From Prorocentrum cordatum (lineage: Eukaryota > Sar > Dinophyceae > Prorocentrales > Prorocentraceae), in NCBI GenBank assembly GCA_963575745.1, contig CAUYUJ010004347.1, positions 441,347 through 500,846 on the forward strand: 59,500 bases of DNA. The letters run 5' to 3'. The notes beneath the pieces were generated by a model. That model saw only the letters and a list, made by a program, of their open reading frames with translations. It made no database searches and was not told the DNA's origin. Position numbers and translations under genes: made by a program. Below are positions 30,901-40,148 of the stretch, piece by piece; within the stretch, counting starts at the first letter, position 1; each line of letters starts with the position of its first letter.

Positions 30901-33548
30901 CTGATAGAGTGCCCAGCCTGTTGCGGAACCGCAACATAGATGTTACGAACCATGGCGACTTTCGGCCTCTCTGGAGCTGGACTTCTGACGACGCTCCAAA
31001 TGCTGATCCCACGAATCCATATCGACAGGTATTTATTCCAGGAATAGCATCACACCCGATATATGGATGGGATAATCATGGACCAGCAGAGGCACCGGCC
31101 ATGGATGCGCCGATGTACCCGGAGTACTACGCGCAGGTGAATAACACTCCTATGATTGCGGGGCCACCTGCAAACGAATACACTCGAAATCTGGCCAATG
31201 AGATGTTTCGTTTGCAGTATACACGAGCAGTCGATGCGCAGTCTATGCCGCACTACGCCTACATGCCCACGCCGACGGACCCCGAGACCGTAGTTCAGCC
31301 AGCTGGTCTCGCGGTGCCAGCCGCTCTGGGCAGCATGCCAGACTACATTCGCGACGTGCACAACACGCAGCAAGCGATACTGGCATCTAGGCAGCAGGCT
31401 CGGGACAACGCTAGGCTGCGCCAACAGCGCGCGATCCAGAGAAGGATCGAGCGTGATAACCAAGCGGGGACACCCGCAGGCGCGGGGCCACCCGCTGAAC
31501 AGACAGATAGACTGCCACCACCGACGCCATATCGGGAGGGTGAAACTACCTTCGAGCGTCAGGCTCGGACACGCCCCGACGTGCCCACGCCAGTCATTTC
31601 AGATTACAATTTCACACAGTGCCCGATCTGTATGGACCCCTACGAGATGGGCACCACGGTGTGGAGACTGGCATGTGGACATTTCTTCCACGATATATGC
31701 TGGGATCGTGTTGCACAGCAGCACGTCCGCAATCAGCGGCCAGGTACGCCAAACGAGGCACCTTGCGCTGTATGTCGTGGGCCGGGCATAATCACAGCAC
31801 ACTTTCCGTATGCTGGACAGCGCGACGCTGAGTCGGAACAGGCGCGCCAGCAGGAAAGGTATGTGGTGGATGCTCGGGAACTGCGCCGGCTGCGGGAAGC
31901 AGTGGAGGCACTAGAGGCTCGAGCCGCCTCGGCGGAGCCATCCGCACGTGCCCCAGCTGCACAGACACACCCATGGCCAGCGCCAGAGCAAGGCATCCAG
32001 ATGCCAATCCTGCCTACGCTTCGAGCACAGGGGCCCCCAGCAGCGGGGCCACCCGCCGAAGCGGCTCCCGCCGCCAAAGCGGGGTCACCCGCAACGGGGC
32101 CTCCGAATCCAGGATTCCTGAGAGCAATGGAGGCCAATATCAGGCGGAGCGGCAGGAGCGGAGGTGTATCCAGAACCTCACGTGTAGAGAGCCCGGTGAG
32201 TGCTAGGAGCCGGGCCAGTGCGGAAAGCGCTGAAGCAGCCCAATTCCACAATACCTTCATGATCAACACGGAAGGGCTGACTTACACACGTGACATCACG
32301 GATACGCTTCCGCCAGGAGGTGAGTGGACCTCCACACTCTCCGCGAATTACTGGGTCCTTGAACAGGAACCAATCACCGTGGAGGAGCGCCGCCAATATG
32401 AGCAAATATGGTGCACCGAGCTAACAATGAGCCAGTGGGTGCTGGAACAACGCCTACTGAAAGGCACGCTCGGTTCACAGATTACGTACCATAGTGATGA
32501 CCACGGTACGATGGCTCTGGCGGCGCGGACAGGGACATTCTTCCCCGACGAAGACGGAATGCCCTGCATATCGTTCATGCTAGACATTGGCTCCAACGTG
32601 AACATCATCGGAGCTAATACAGCACGAACCTTTCAGGAGGTTATGGCCAGGTACAATCACAGACCGGCCATATGCACACTGAGCAAAACCCTCTACATCA
32701 ATGGTGTAGGTGAGGGTGCTGCGATCTGTCGGAAAATGGGCAACTTCAAGATCGGGGTGCAATACGCCAATGAGGCAAGCCCCCGCATCGAGGAGTATGC
32801 TTCCAACATCGCAGAGGGCTCAGGTGCAAACCTCCCAGCCATCTGGGGCCTGAGTGCCATGGAAGCACGTGACACAATTATCGTGCTAAAGCCAGGCTTC
32901 CAGAAGGTTATCTTCCCCAGCGGAGAGTATACTCTTAAGCTGGGGAAGGGCGCCAAGGTCCTGAGGGCAAAGAAGACCCCCTCAGGACACCTAGCCATTC
33001 CCTGCGGGTTGTATGACGGGGCTAAAAGCCAGACGGTCACCAACACCTTCACAATCCGCAGTAGTCATGACGGCTACACCGAGACGGAGAACGACGAGGA
33101 CTCCGTCAATGCGGGGCCACCCGCCGGTGTAGGTGCGGGGTCACCCGCTGGGGTAACAGCGGGGCAACCCGCGATGGGACAGTCCATGACCGTTACGACT
33201 GATACGTTCATTGTCGAGCCGTATCTCGACAAGCAGCTCCTGAAGGACACGACCCGTGCGATCGTAGACAGGACGCTCGACAGCTGGTGGAAAGGCCAAC
33301 AGTGTCCTGAAGGGACCTGGCCACACATGAAGGATGCCCTGAAGTCTAAGATTTTCTGGGCAGTCCAGGAGGCGGTGAATAATTGGTCGCCTGAGTACCA
33401 AGCGGGGCCACCCGCGACACCGCCACCACCACCAAGCTGCACGGGCGGAGGCTCGACGGACCTTGCGGGGCCAACCCGCGTGGAGATCGCGAGCGCAGCC
33501 GCACCAGTGACGCCTGCGGAGTCATCCGCTAACAGCATGCCCCTCTGA
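27729..33548 (+). CDS. Inner element ORF3: polyprotein with KptA-like, RING-H2 and retropepsin domains
   Basis: From the first ATG (27744) 1934 residues. Early repeats of AESSKEAGSP are followed by a small SH3/Tudor-like block (residues 90-125, WYYSSSAQKWFCTRVLY). A Tpt1/KptA-like domain spans about residues 493-720: STALRHSPYY, DGWVVVDDLL, IRATNGHSSPG, YFIHGTQWEYVKDILANGL, FVHGCPYLPG. These match the LRH, RANQGHS, HGT and later blocks of RNA 2'-phosphotransferases. A RING-H2 finger lies at 1292-1345 (CPICMDP, CGHFFHDIC, CAVC). Retropepsin is at about 1605 (FMLDIGSNVNIIG, catalytic Asp with DIGS). The frame ends at UGA 33546-33548, likely read through into ORF4. Entry is by -1 shift from ORF2 between 27729 and about 27795, or at the ATG. 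Confidence 0.85.
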   Translation, partial: PPPQGMEPPIPNPVSPAESSKEAGSPAESSKEAGSPAESSKEAGSPAEAAPAAGSADEWIDVVSAAGSAAGTDRTELNEEWAAEDGSENPFPDGSACWYYSSSAQKWFCTRVLYRHENGKYKLAIKGTADIDQMRQVIHDHGQPEGPPRDPPGPRPGKSSRPPPRPKADSSSSPTPAKRQPSKSPEGTHERAKARGTAKTDDPKPAAPPGPSVTERKKVFAGPSTPMPPVTQGDVKDEARDKPKAAFRGDWTPTLHQPRLAPRPGSARMKAQPKPEAGMRSVRAEAAAKAKEDKGSAGPPAKAAPAVTAGTPAEGTLSREERFRVLKEFGDQQKLTDDAAADKGHPNPGAESSAGAASSAAGSAGPPIKAAPAALAGPPVKAPPAALAGPPAPWQPIMSVLRVIPLACKLYWQGIVDKGPRQPINPRVTPDDTDRYDVINCPVRRNFKCHNDWEREQQKVGNMLRDRPPLRAAQHKEALLKVMTQNGMDPTLPSKEQMTKVSMWFSTALRHSPYYKDKHNRYFEKVSTFDPYDGWVVVDDLLTNWTENDQYKHYREMHEVLIKGRPHPSFVYWVLLNCCEMVDHHGMQKGRLQMKCVDDSMLLPPRFRPTARRPQYFIRATNGHSSPGIHCPESLYKPITTWMKEPDDPVYFIHGTQWEYVKDILANGLSCLAQDNPKRKGGRQFVHGCPYLPGDPRIQSGIRPDSEVLIFCSINKMLSSGFSLWRSANDIVMTRGHDGRIPPDHILQIVSIAKYRVGEAWTNPLFYDKTRRRGQPADRIRTDDYLPLKMCDRTVAVMEDHAMYLKGWAKTDGRPFNLVMTEQDVAPRPYDTQTVLMMNAQEDEVMPEAGPPAGAGTPAVGTSDGSWQQVVTPVATVASPWRPDQQSWVQALNSHLTSADVSGLTDQLYRADPWAVHAGIQDAQQRNLRPPAGPPGVLGPQPQRPPQQAGVARFAPMGGSDGGSPFRTPPSETSENSLWQRLQAIRGNPALAAALQATTPFGTPRGSEGGVAAGTPAERTPAESSAHAGPPADGQQGSDYERRAANLRAQATFLQQQADRVPSLLRNRNIDVTNHGDFRPLWSWTSDDAPNADPTNPYRQVFIPGIASHPIYGWDNHGPAEAPAMDAPMYPEYYAQVNNTPMIAGPPANEYTRNLANEMFRLQYTRAVDAQSMPHYAYMPTPTDPETVVQPAGLAVPAALGSMPDYIRDVHNTQQAILASRQQARDNARLRQQRAIQRRIERDNQAGTPAGAGPPAEQTDRLPPPTPYREGETTFERQARTRPDVPTPVISDYNFTQCPICMDPYEMGTTVWRLACGHFFHDICWDRVAQQHVRNQRPGTPNEAPCAVCRGPGIITAHFPYAGQRDAESEQARQQERYVVDARELRRLREAVEALEARAASAEPSARAPAAQTHPWPAPEQGIQMPILPTLRAQGPPAAGPPAEAAPAAKAGSPATGPPNPGFLRAMEANIRRSGRSGGVSRTSRVESPVSARSRASAESAEAAQFHNTFMINTEGLTYTRDITDTLPPGGEWTSTLSANYWVLEQEPITVEERRQYEQIWCTELTMSQWVLEQRLLKGTLGSQITYHSDDHGTMALAARTGTFFPDEDGMPCISFMLDIGSNVNIIGANTARTFQEVMARYNHRPAICTLSKTLYINGVGEGAAICRKMGNFKIGVQYANEASPRIEEYASNIAEGSGANLPAIWGLSAMEARDTIIVLKPGFQKVIFPSGEYTLKLGKGAKVLRAKKTPSGHLAIPCGLYDGAKSQTVTNTFTIRSSHDGYTETENDEDSVNAGPPAGVGAGSPAGVTAGQPAMGQSMTVTTDTFIVEPYLDKQLLKDTTRAIVDRTLDSWWKGQQCPEGTWPHMKDALKSKIFWAVQEAVNNWSPEYQAGPPATPPPPPSCTGGGSTDLAGPTRVEIASAAAPVTPAESSANSMPL
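27771..27870 (+). repeat. 30-bp tandem repeat at the ORF2/ORF3 overlap
   Basis: About 3.3 copies of a 30-bp unit containing TCACCCGCAGAATCCAGTA and GGAAGCGGGG. Each junction forms one GCGGG-GTCA-CCCGC hairpin. The unit is a multiple of three, so both overlapping frames stay open: RGHPQNPVRK in ORF2, AGSPAESSKE in ORF3. Confidence 0.9.
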
Positions 33549-33583
33549 CGGGGGCAGGCGGGCGCGCCGGCGGCGCTCGCTTG
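33546..33583 (+). promoter_or_regulatory. Candidate stop-codon readthrough signal between ORF3 and ORF4
   Basis: UGA is followed at once by CGG, and after a 6-nt spacer by an 11-bp stem (33555-33565 with 33573-33583, two G-U pairs) around a 7-nt loop. UGA-CGG plus a 3' stem-loop is a known readthrough context in several plant RNA viruses. The same frame is open from the codon after UGA straight into ORF4, with no further stop. Confidence 0.75.
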
Positions 33584-36500
33584 CGAAGAGAAGCCGAATA
33601 CCGGCCTCCTCGCGACATACGTTGGCCGCGCTGAGGCCCGAGAAGAAAAATATCATTCAAAATGCCTCGTCATCGAAGATATTCGCACAGCTTGCGCTGA
33701 ACTCCGAACCCGTGGATATATATGCGACCGGATTACCCATAATGAGGTAATGACTTCAACTGGAACACAGTATTTGGGAAATTTGTTGGCAGGAGACTAC
33801 AATATGTTGTGGGTGGCCACACCCTCTGATTGGTACGTGCGTACTCCAGGAAAGAGGGCGGGACCACATTATCAACGTATACAAAATCTCCTGATCAAAG
33901 CGCGTGCTCTGAGAATGCAGATAGTTATCCTGGGGCCACCCGGGTATTTCTGGAAACAGGGTCCGATCAAAGATGTTATCGAAGATTTGAAGCTAAGCGT
34001 TATACGAATCAGACTCTGTCATTTCGGTATTAAGTTTGACCGATCCAGTAAACATCCCAGTGGTTCTTATATACAAGTTGCTACATCTTGTCCTCATATA
34101 CCGATAAACTTATGGAAATGTACTTGTGGATCACACAGGGAGCATGATTTGGATTGGTATGGCCAAGATCAGCAACGTGCCGAGTTTCGGTATAAAACTT
34201 TGGCTATTATTATTGCACGCTTCCTTGATCAACTCGATAAAGCCAACATGATCAGGAATGAGCGGAGTGCGGTACACCTCAGTGTGTGTACACGCGTTGA
34301 CAAAAAGGTCAGACACTACGTTCAATGTCCACAGAAGGGCCCTCAATGGGACCATGTGGTTCGTAGGGTCACGACCGACCTGGACACGAACAAGATTGTT
34401 CAAGACATTAGGATCCAGGATCAGCCAACTGGGTACAATTATGTAGCTCCATTACCTGATGGGGTTACAAACATCAGTACTCGGCTATACTGGGAGCCTC
34501 CGGCTCCAGTTCTTCATGGCAATGGTGAGTCGCGAAGGCCACGCCCAAAGCGTGTGACGATCGTCGATGACGATCGATCTCCTCCCCCTTCGATTGAGCG
34601 TTGCCAAACGCGACCCACCAACGACCTTCCTGAAATTCCGCCATTTCCTGATTTTACAGCGGATTCCTCCGCAGCGGATCTCTCCGCGGAAACTGCGTTG
34701 CCCACTGATGCCAGGATAAAACAGAAAGAAAAGCAGAAAGCTGACAAAGAAGCCGGCATCAAACCGAAGAAAGTCCCGAAGAAAGTGGAAGACGGTAACG
34801 ACGACTGTGGAGAGGACCTCAAAGGGCTTGACTGCTCCACATATTTCAACGACGTTCCTCTTGACGACTCGGACTCGGACAGCGAATCAGAGGACATCTT
34901 CATGATGTTACCGGCGGGGCAACCCGCTGACTCACATGCTGATGTCTTCTCGATAGTCCAGTCGTTATGCTACGGCAGAAATAATCAAGTGGACATGCTT
35001 GAATTATGTGGGGGCAAGGGTGGTATATCCATATTAGCCTTCAAGAGGGGACTCTCGTCAGGCGGGAACCTTGACAAGATATCTATGGTTGACCTTGGAA
35101 ACTCGGAAGTACAAAGAGCAGTCCTCCACTACCTCAAGACTTGCTTTGTCAAGATCACGATTCTGCAGCCAAGCTGCAGAACTACTGGACTCCCTTCCTA
35201 CTTCAACGCACAGGTCAATCATGATACGTGGCTTAAACACCACAAAGAGGACCTGCCTCATATCACGTTCTGTGGAACAGTCGCTCTACTACAAGACGAC
35301 TTAAGACGTTTCTTTCTCAGGGAACAACCAATGGGCACGTGGGTGGATGAGATCCAGCCATGGAAAAAACTGGCACAACGCAAGGTCACTTGCCAAACAA
35401 TCATTGATCAGTGCACGACTGGTCTCAAAGATTCATTTGGACAATATATCCGCAAGCCAACACAGATAATGGCAAATAAAGAAGAGTTGTTGGCACCTTT
35501 CAAAGGCAAGCGTTGTCCAGGAAATCATGTGCACGCCAATGCTTGTAACAAAGAGTTAGCAAGGGCGGCACAGTATACCTACAGAATGCAGTCATTGATC
35601 GTTGATGCGGTGCAAATCGCCAAAGACCTGTTTGCTTACGGTCGCGATCCATTCGCGAATCGTGAACGCAGCTATGCGTTCGTAACAAACAGTGCTGGCT
35701 ACGACTTGGACGACCCAACAATCCGGAGACACCCAAACGGAGAAATCTGTCGACCACCACCTGGCGGTCTTGGGTGCCCTGGCTGTGTGGACAACAACTA
35801 CAAGCAATCACCAAAGCACAGTAGGGATCCGAAGATGTGTCGGTGGTATGATGTTGAACCGTATTACTGGGACTGTCCAAGCTGTAAGAAGGAATATCAG
35901 AAGAGCAATCCTCACCACACCAAGATATCTGGCCAATGCAGATTTGCCGAAAAATGGAAACTGCCAGATAACTTTGGCCAGCCGCGTCCGGCGGGACAAG
36001 CCGCTCCTGCGGCGCCAGCCGCGGAAGCGGCTCCAGCCGCAGAAGCGGCGCCAGCCGCAAAAGCGGCGCCGGCCGCGAGAGCGCGCATACGTGCGCCTAG
36101 GCCGCCACGGCCTGGTGAGGGCGATCCAACCGCAGGCGCCAGCAGCCATGACATCACCAGAGCCGACGGGGCTAATGGTGGCAACAGTGGCGCTGGCAGC
36201 TCTGACGATCACCGTAGACTGCCACAAGTTGCAGCAAGGCGCGGACGCATGGAGGGAGGAGATCCTCCACCACCGCCGCAGCCTCAAGCAGAGCCGAGGC
36301 CAAGGCCAAGGCTCCCTGATTGGACTCGCTTCGACGTTCAGCTCAGCCTCCAAAACCTGCGCAGCTTCGACCCAGCTGTAGTGCAGCGAGAACTCCGCAA
36401 ACTCCACCTGAGATGGTTTCATGCCAAGGAGCCAAAAATGCGGATGATTCTAACCAAGGTTGGTCTGGGTGAAACCCGTTTGAGTCTGATCAAAGGCATT

Positions 36501-39500
36501 TGCGACTCGTGTAGAGAATGTCGAGCCTGGGACAAACCAGGCAACACGGTGATGCCTTCCGTGTCACTGCCAGGACGTTTCAACGAAGAAGTCGAATGTG
36601 ATCTCTTCTTTTATAAACAGGAACATATTGTTTTTCACATCATCGACCGTTGTATTCGCTGGGCAGCTGGCACAGAGATTCCTGATAAAGCTATGCATAC
36701 TGTTCTCGATGCCTATCATACGACTTGGATGCAGCATGGCCCTGCTAAAATTCTATACTCCGATGGGGAAGGAGCACTGAATAATGATACAGCAAAGGCC
36801 ATCCTTAAGGCTAAGGGAACAGAGCTTCGTATTCGAGCGCGTGGCCAACACGCTACAACTATCGAAGCTAGGAACGGCATCCTTCGACACCTCCTACACG
36901 TGATGGGAGAAGAATTGAATAGATTACATATCCCTCTCAATTTCACTCGTCTCTTACATGAAGCCTTGTTTGCCAGCAACGCATTTACCTTCTACAATGA
37001 AGTGTCTCCGTACAATGCGCTGTATGGTAGACAGCCAGCTATGCTTCCTGATTTCCCTGTCTTGGATCATGATCAGCCCACTGAATCATCAGATCACTCA
37101 AGGGAGGAAACAATCAGGAGGGTTAGTCTGGAGGCAATCACGCAGGCCACTGCGGTTGCCAAGACGAACAGGGCTCTCCGTACAAAGACTACTGCTACGG
37201 GTGAATTTCACTATAAAGAAGGAGATCTCGTGGACTATCACCGTCCGACCACCACGAAAGACGACTGGGGTGGATGGAGTGGTCCATACCCGGTCATCCG
37301 CAACGAACCTGACCGAGGCCAGGTCATCGTGAAGGTCGGCAATCGCGAAGTACGAGTACAGTATCCTGACACACGACACACACTGTACATCGAAGCACTT
37401 ATGGTCCGCGAGATAGGATCGGACAATACGGCCCTTCGAACAGTATTGGCCTTTATTGCCGGTCTGCCAGCGGGGAAACCCGCCATGACTTTCGGATATC
37501 TACCAACGAAACAGGGTCGGCTGCAGATGACTGCTGCGAGCCGACTTCCACCTAAGGTGCACTTGGCTCTTCAGTACCTCATACGCAACTACTTTCGTAT
37601 TGAAAGCGTTGTTGCTGTACGACTCGCCAAGAGTTTGACGAAGCTGCCTGCCGCACCCTATGCAGACAGCTGTACACTAGTGCACTATGATAACGATGTG
37701 ACCCCTGGGTTTCATTACTATGAAGCTGATGGCACTGCCTTGAACATCTGTGACATCACAGGATCTACACACTCACGCATCATCCAGTGTCTTAAATCCA
37801 GGAAGCCGTCTGCTGGGTTTGACCAAGATCTCACTAAGTTTGAGGAACTCGCTGATGGTCCACCACCAAGCGAATCACCTCCAGCAGCTGCTCCTGAGGA
37901 GCCTCCTACGGACAACGATGGTCGGCTCCCGACCATCATAGAGGAGACAGAAGAGGATCTGGATGCTTTTGTCTTGAAGTCGTGGTATGCTGAACTGATG
38001 GATGACAGAACACTCCTTGAAGCTGACACAGAGGAAGTCATGCATACAGTTCCTACATACATGACAGACACACAGTGTGTATTAGTCTCTACGACCTGTG
38101 AAGATGTGCAAGGCCACTTGCCGGAGCGGGGTCACCCGCCAGGATACGACATGGACACTTCTTACTACGTTCCTTTATGCTCCACGGAACCGGATAGCAA
38201 ATATGATCTGGACTCCGATGAGCACGGGAAGTATATCGAGCTCTGCTTCACAGCAGACATGTCCAAAGTCGTCCTGTCCGAGCAGCAACACCGACTGTTG
38301 GATGACAGCAGCGTCACAACTATGCGAGTATACGTTAGCGCTGCCTCCAAACGTGCCGTGGTCGTCAAGGAAGACGATCTACTCACGAAGGCCGACATCC
38401 AAGCAAATCCGGTCAAAGTTTCCAAAGCCCTCTACACAGAGCTGAAGACTTGGCTTGACAACAAATGCTTCCAGATGACTGACTTAAGCAAGGCGTCTAA
38501 CATCATGACGTCACGCTACGTATACAAATGGAAGTTTGTCAAGAACGAAAAGGGCGAAATGGAAAGGACGATCCGGTTACGCTTGGTACTCCGTGGCTTC
38601 ATGGACCTCGAAGCCTTTGATGTCGAAACCTTCTCTGGCACGGCAAGGAGGTCAAGCCAGAGACTGCTCGCAAGTTCTGCTGCATGCAACAAAGCTTGGA
38701 TCATCGCTTCCCTGGACATCAACATGGCTTTCTTGAAGGGACTGACCTATGGCGAGCTCGCCGCGGCAACGGGCGAGAAAGAACGTGTGGTGTGTTTCAC
38801 ACTACCACCTGGATCTGCAGCTGTCCTTCGCACACTGCCAGGCTTTGAGTCATATGACGAATCAAAGCATTGTCTCCGGTGTCTGAAACCGGGGACAGGC
38901 ACGAAGGATGCTCCCAGGGCATTCTCGCTGAAGCTCAGGTCCATCACTAGGAGCTTTGGGCTACAGCCTACTTCATACGACGAAGAATTCGAGATGAGCC
39001 CAAACCTCTTGACAGCCAAGCACGTTGATGACATCAATATGACTGGGAAGGAAGAGGCTATCGACAAGTATGTCAAGTGTGTTGAAGATACGTTTGGGAA
39101 GTGCAAACTGAACAAGCACACATACACGAACTGTGCTGTCCGGTACAACAAGACCGATGATGGGAGCGTCACTCTCGACCAGGACGAATACATCAAACAG
39201 CTTCGTCCTATCACACATCCAGAACTCACAGGAGCTGATCCTGAAAGCAAGGCGACGAAGACGATTTCTGATATGTTCGTCAGTCTTCGTGGCGCTCTAG
39301 CCTATGCGTTGATCACGCAGGTATGGCTAATGGTCTATGTTGTCTCACTACAACGTATCCAAGAACCGACAAACATCCAGGTACGACGACTAAACGCGGT
39401 TACCAGAAAATTGCAGGCAGGCCCGAAGAAGATCGTGTATCATGCTATGACTCCAACAGGAGAAGTCGACCTGCATAGCGATTCTGGCTATCGTCGTCTC

Positions 39501-40148
39501 AACGGAGATGAAGACGACGAAGTCAAAGGCTATGGTATCCGCGGGGCTAACCTGCTGAGGCGTGGCCACACGCAAGCGGGGAAACCCGTCGTGCACCTGG
39601 TGGACGCATACTGCAAGTCTCATCGACTGCAAGTGCGTTCGAGCTACTCTGCGGAAACACTGGCAGCAGCCCACAACTTGGAAGACTGCTACCCGACCAT
39701 TGTAACGCTCCACGAGCTACACTCGGGACCATTGACCCCCACACAGTTGAAGAACATATTGGAAATGGGTGGTCTATGTATCAAAGTCACTCTGACTATT
39801 GATGCCGAGTCTGTCTTCAAATCTTTGTCTAGCAAGGATCTGAAGAAGCCCACAGAGTGTACTCTGCTTGGGCACATCAGCTGGATTCGCCAGATGATGG
39901 AACGTGGAATCGTGGAAAGCGTCCAATGGTGTGACACGCGGGATATGACTGCCGATGGTCATACCAAAGGTAGCATTGACCGCGCGTTGCTCCTACAAGT
40001 AATGGCCGGCCAGCAATCCTTCAAGCACGAGCTGAAGAAACATACGCCGTATAGGGCGGGCAGGTCGTCTCAGGACGGCCCTGCCTCCCGAGCCAGCGGG
40101 GAAACCCGCGGGCAGGTGCGCTTTAGCAGCGAGGAAACTCGCCGGTAG
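33549..40148 (+). CDS. Inner element ORF4: methyltransferase-like module, integrase, RT, RNase H
   Basis: Open from the codon after the ORF3 stop; first ATG at 33750 (2132 residues, numbering used here). The N-terminal half has MLWVATPSDWY, VILGPPGYFW, a Cys-rich CTC block, then a Rossmann-like LELCGGKGGISILAFKRGL (about 415), LQPSCRTTGLPSYFN, and QCTTGLKD...RKPTQIMANKE, a set shared with the outer element and resembling a degenerate DNA methyltransferase. An Ala/Pro hairpin-rich linker follows. Integrase: CDSCREC, then EECDLFF, YSDGEGALN, TIEARNG (D, D, E about 948, 1003, 1037). RT: YVYKWKFVKNEKGE, SLDINMAFLKG, AKHVDDINM (about 1588-1760). RNase H: DLHSDSGYRR, SSYSAETLAAAHN, LTIDAESVFKSL, DTRDMTADGHTKG. 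All key acidic residues appear present, so it may be active. Confidence 0.9.
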   Translation, partial: RGQAGAPAALACEEKPNTGLLATYVGRAEAREEKYHSKCLVIEDIRTACAELRTRGYICDRITHNEVMTSTGTQYLGNLLAGDYNMLWVATPSDWYVRTPGKRAGPHYQRIQNLLIKARALRMQIVILGPPGYFWKQGPIKDVIEDLKLSVIRIRLCHFGIKFDRSSKHPSGSYIQVATSCPHIPINLWKCTCGSHREHDLDWYGQDQQRAEFRYKTLAIIIARFLDQLDKANMIRNERSAVHLSVCTRVDKKVRHYVQCPQKGPQWDHVVRRVTTDLDTNKIVQDIRIQDQPTGYNYVAPLPDGVTNISTRLYWEPPAPVLHGNGESRRPRPKRVTIVDDDRSPPPSIERCQTRPTNDLPEIPPFPDFTADSSAADLSAETALPTDARIKQKEKQKADKEAGIKPKKVPKKVEDGNDDCGEDLKGLDCSTYFNDVPLDDSDSDSESEDIFMMLPAGQPADSHADVFSIVQSLCYGRNNQVDMLELCGGKGGISILAFKRGLSSGGNLDKISMVDLGNSEVQRAVLHYLKTCFVKITILQPSCRTTGLPSYFNAQVNHDTWLKHHKEDLPHITFCGTVALLQDDLRRFFLREQPMGTWVDEIQPWKKLAQRKVTCQTIIDQCTTGLKDSFGQYIRKPTQIMANKEELLAPFKGKRCPGNHVHANACNKELARAAQYTYRMQSLIVDAVQIAKDLFAYGRDPFANRERSYAFVTNSAGYDLDDPTIRRHPNGEICRPPPGGLGCPGCVDNNYKQSPKHSRDPKMCRWYDVEPYYWDCPSCKKEYQKSNPHHTKISGQCRFAEKWKLPDNFGQPRPAGQAAPAAPAAEAAPAAEAAPAAKAAPAARARIRAPRPPRPGEGDPTAGASSHDITRADGANGGNSGAGSSDDHRRLPQVAARRGRMEGGDPPPPPQPQAEPRPRPRLPDWTRFDVQLSLQNLRSFDPAVVQRELRKLHLRWFHAKEPKMRMILTKVGLGETRLSLIKGICDSCRECRAWDKPGNTVMPSVSLPGRFNEEVECDLFFYKQEHIVFHIIDRCIRWAAGTEIPDKAMHTVLDAYHTTWMQHGPAKILYSDGEGALNNDTAKAILKAKGTELRIRARGQHATTIEARNGILRHLLHVMGEELNRLHIPLNFTRLLHEALFASNAFTFYNEVSPYNALYGRQPAMLPDFPVLDHDQPTESSDHSREETIRRVSLEAITQATAVAKTNRALRTKTTATGEFHYKEGDLVDYHRPTTTKDDWGGWSGPYPVIRNEPDRGQVIVKVGNREVRVQYPDTRHTLYIEALMVREIGSDNTALRTVLAFIAGLPAGKPAMTFGYLPTKQGRLQMTAASRLPPKVHLALQYLIRNYFRIESVVAVRLAKSLTKLPAAPYADSCTLVHYDNDVTPGFHYYEADGTALNICDITGSTHSRIIQCLKSRKPSAGFDQDLTKFEELADGPPPSESPPAAAPEEPPTDNDGRLPTIIEETEEDLDAFVLKSWYAELMDDRTLLEADTEEVMHTVPTYMTDTQCVLVSTTCEDVQGHLPERGHPPGYDMDTSYYVPLCSTEPDSKYDLDSDEHGKYIELCFTADMSKVVLSEQQHRLLDDSSVTTMRVYVSAASKRAVVVKEDDLLTKADIQANPVKVSKALYTELKTWLDNKCFQMTDLSKASNIMTSRYVYKWKFVKNEKGEMERTIRLRLVLRGFMDLEAFDVETFSGTARRSSQRLLASSAACNKAWIIASLDINMAFLKGLTYGELAAATGEKERVVCFTLPPGSAAVLRTLPGFESYDESKHCLRCLKPGTGTKDAPRAFSLKLRSITRSFGLQPTSYDEEFEMSPNLLTAKHVDDINMTGKEEAIDKYVKCVEDTFGKCKLNKHTYTNCAVRYNKTDDGSVTLDQDEYIKQLRPITHPELTGADPESKATKTISDMFVSLRGALAYALITQVWLMVYVVSLQRIQEPTNIQVRRLNAVTRKLQAGPKKIVYHAMTPTGEVDLHSDSGYRRLNGDEDDEVKGYGIRGANLLRRGHTQAGKPVVHLVDAYCKSHRLQVRSSYSAETLAAAHNLEDCYPTIVTLHELHSGPLTPTQLKNILEMGGLCIKVTLTIDAESVFKSLSSKDLKKPTECTLLGHISWIRQMMERGIVESVQWCDTRDMTADGHTKGSIDRALLLQVMAGQQSFKHELKKHTPYRAGRSSQDGPASRASGETRGQVRFSSEETRR

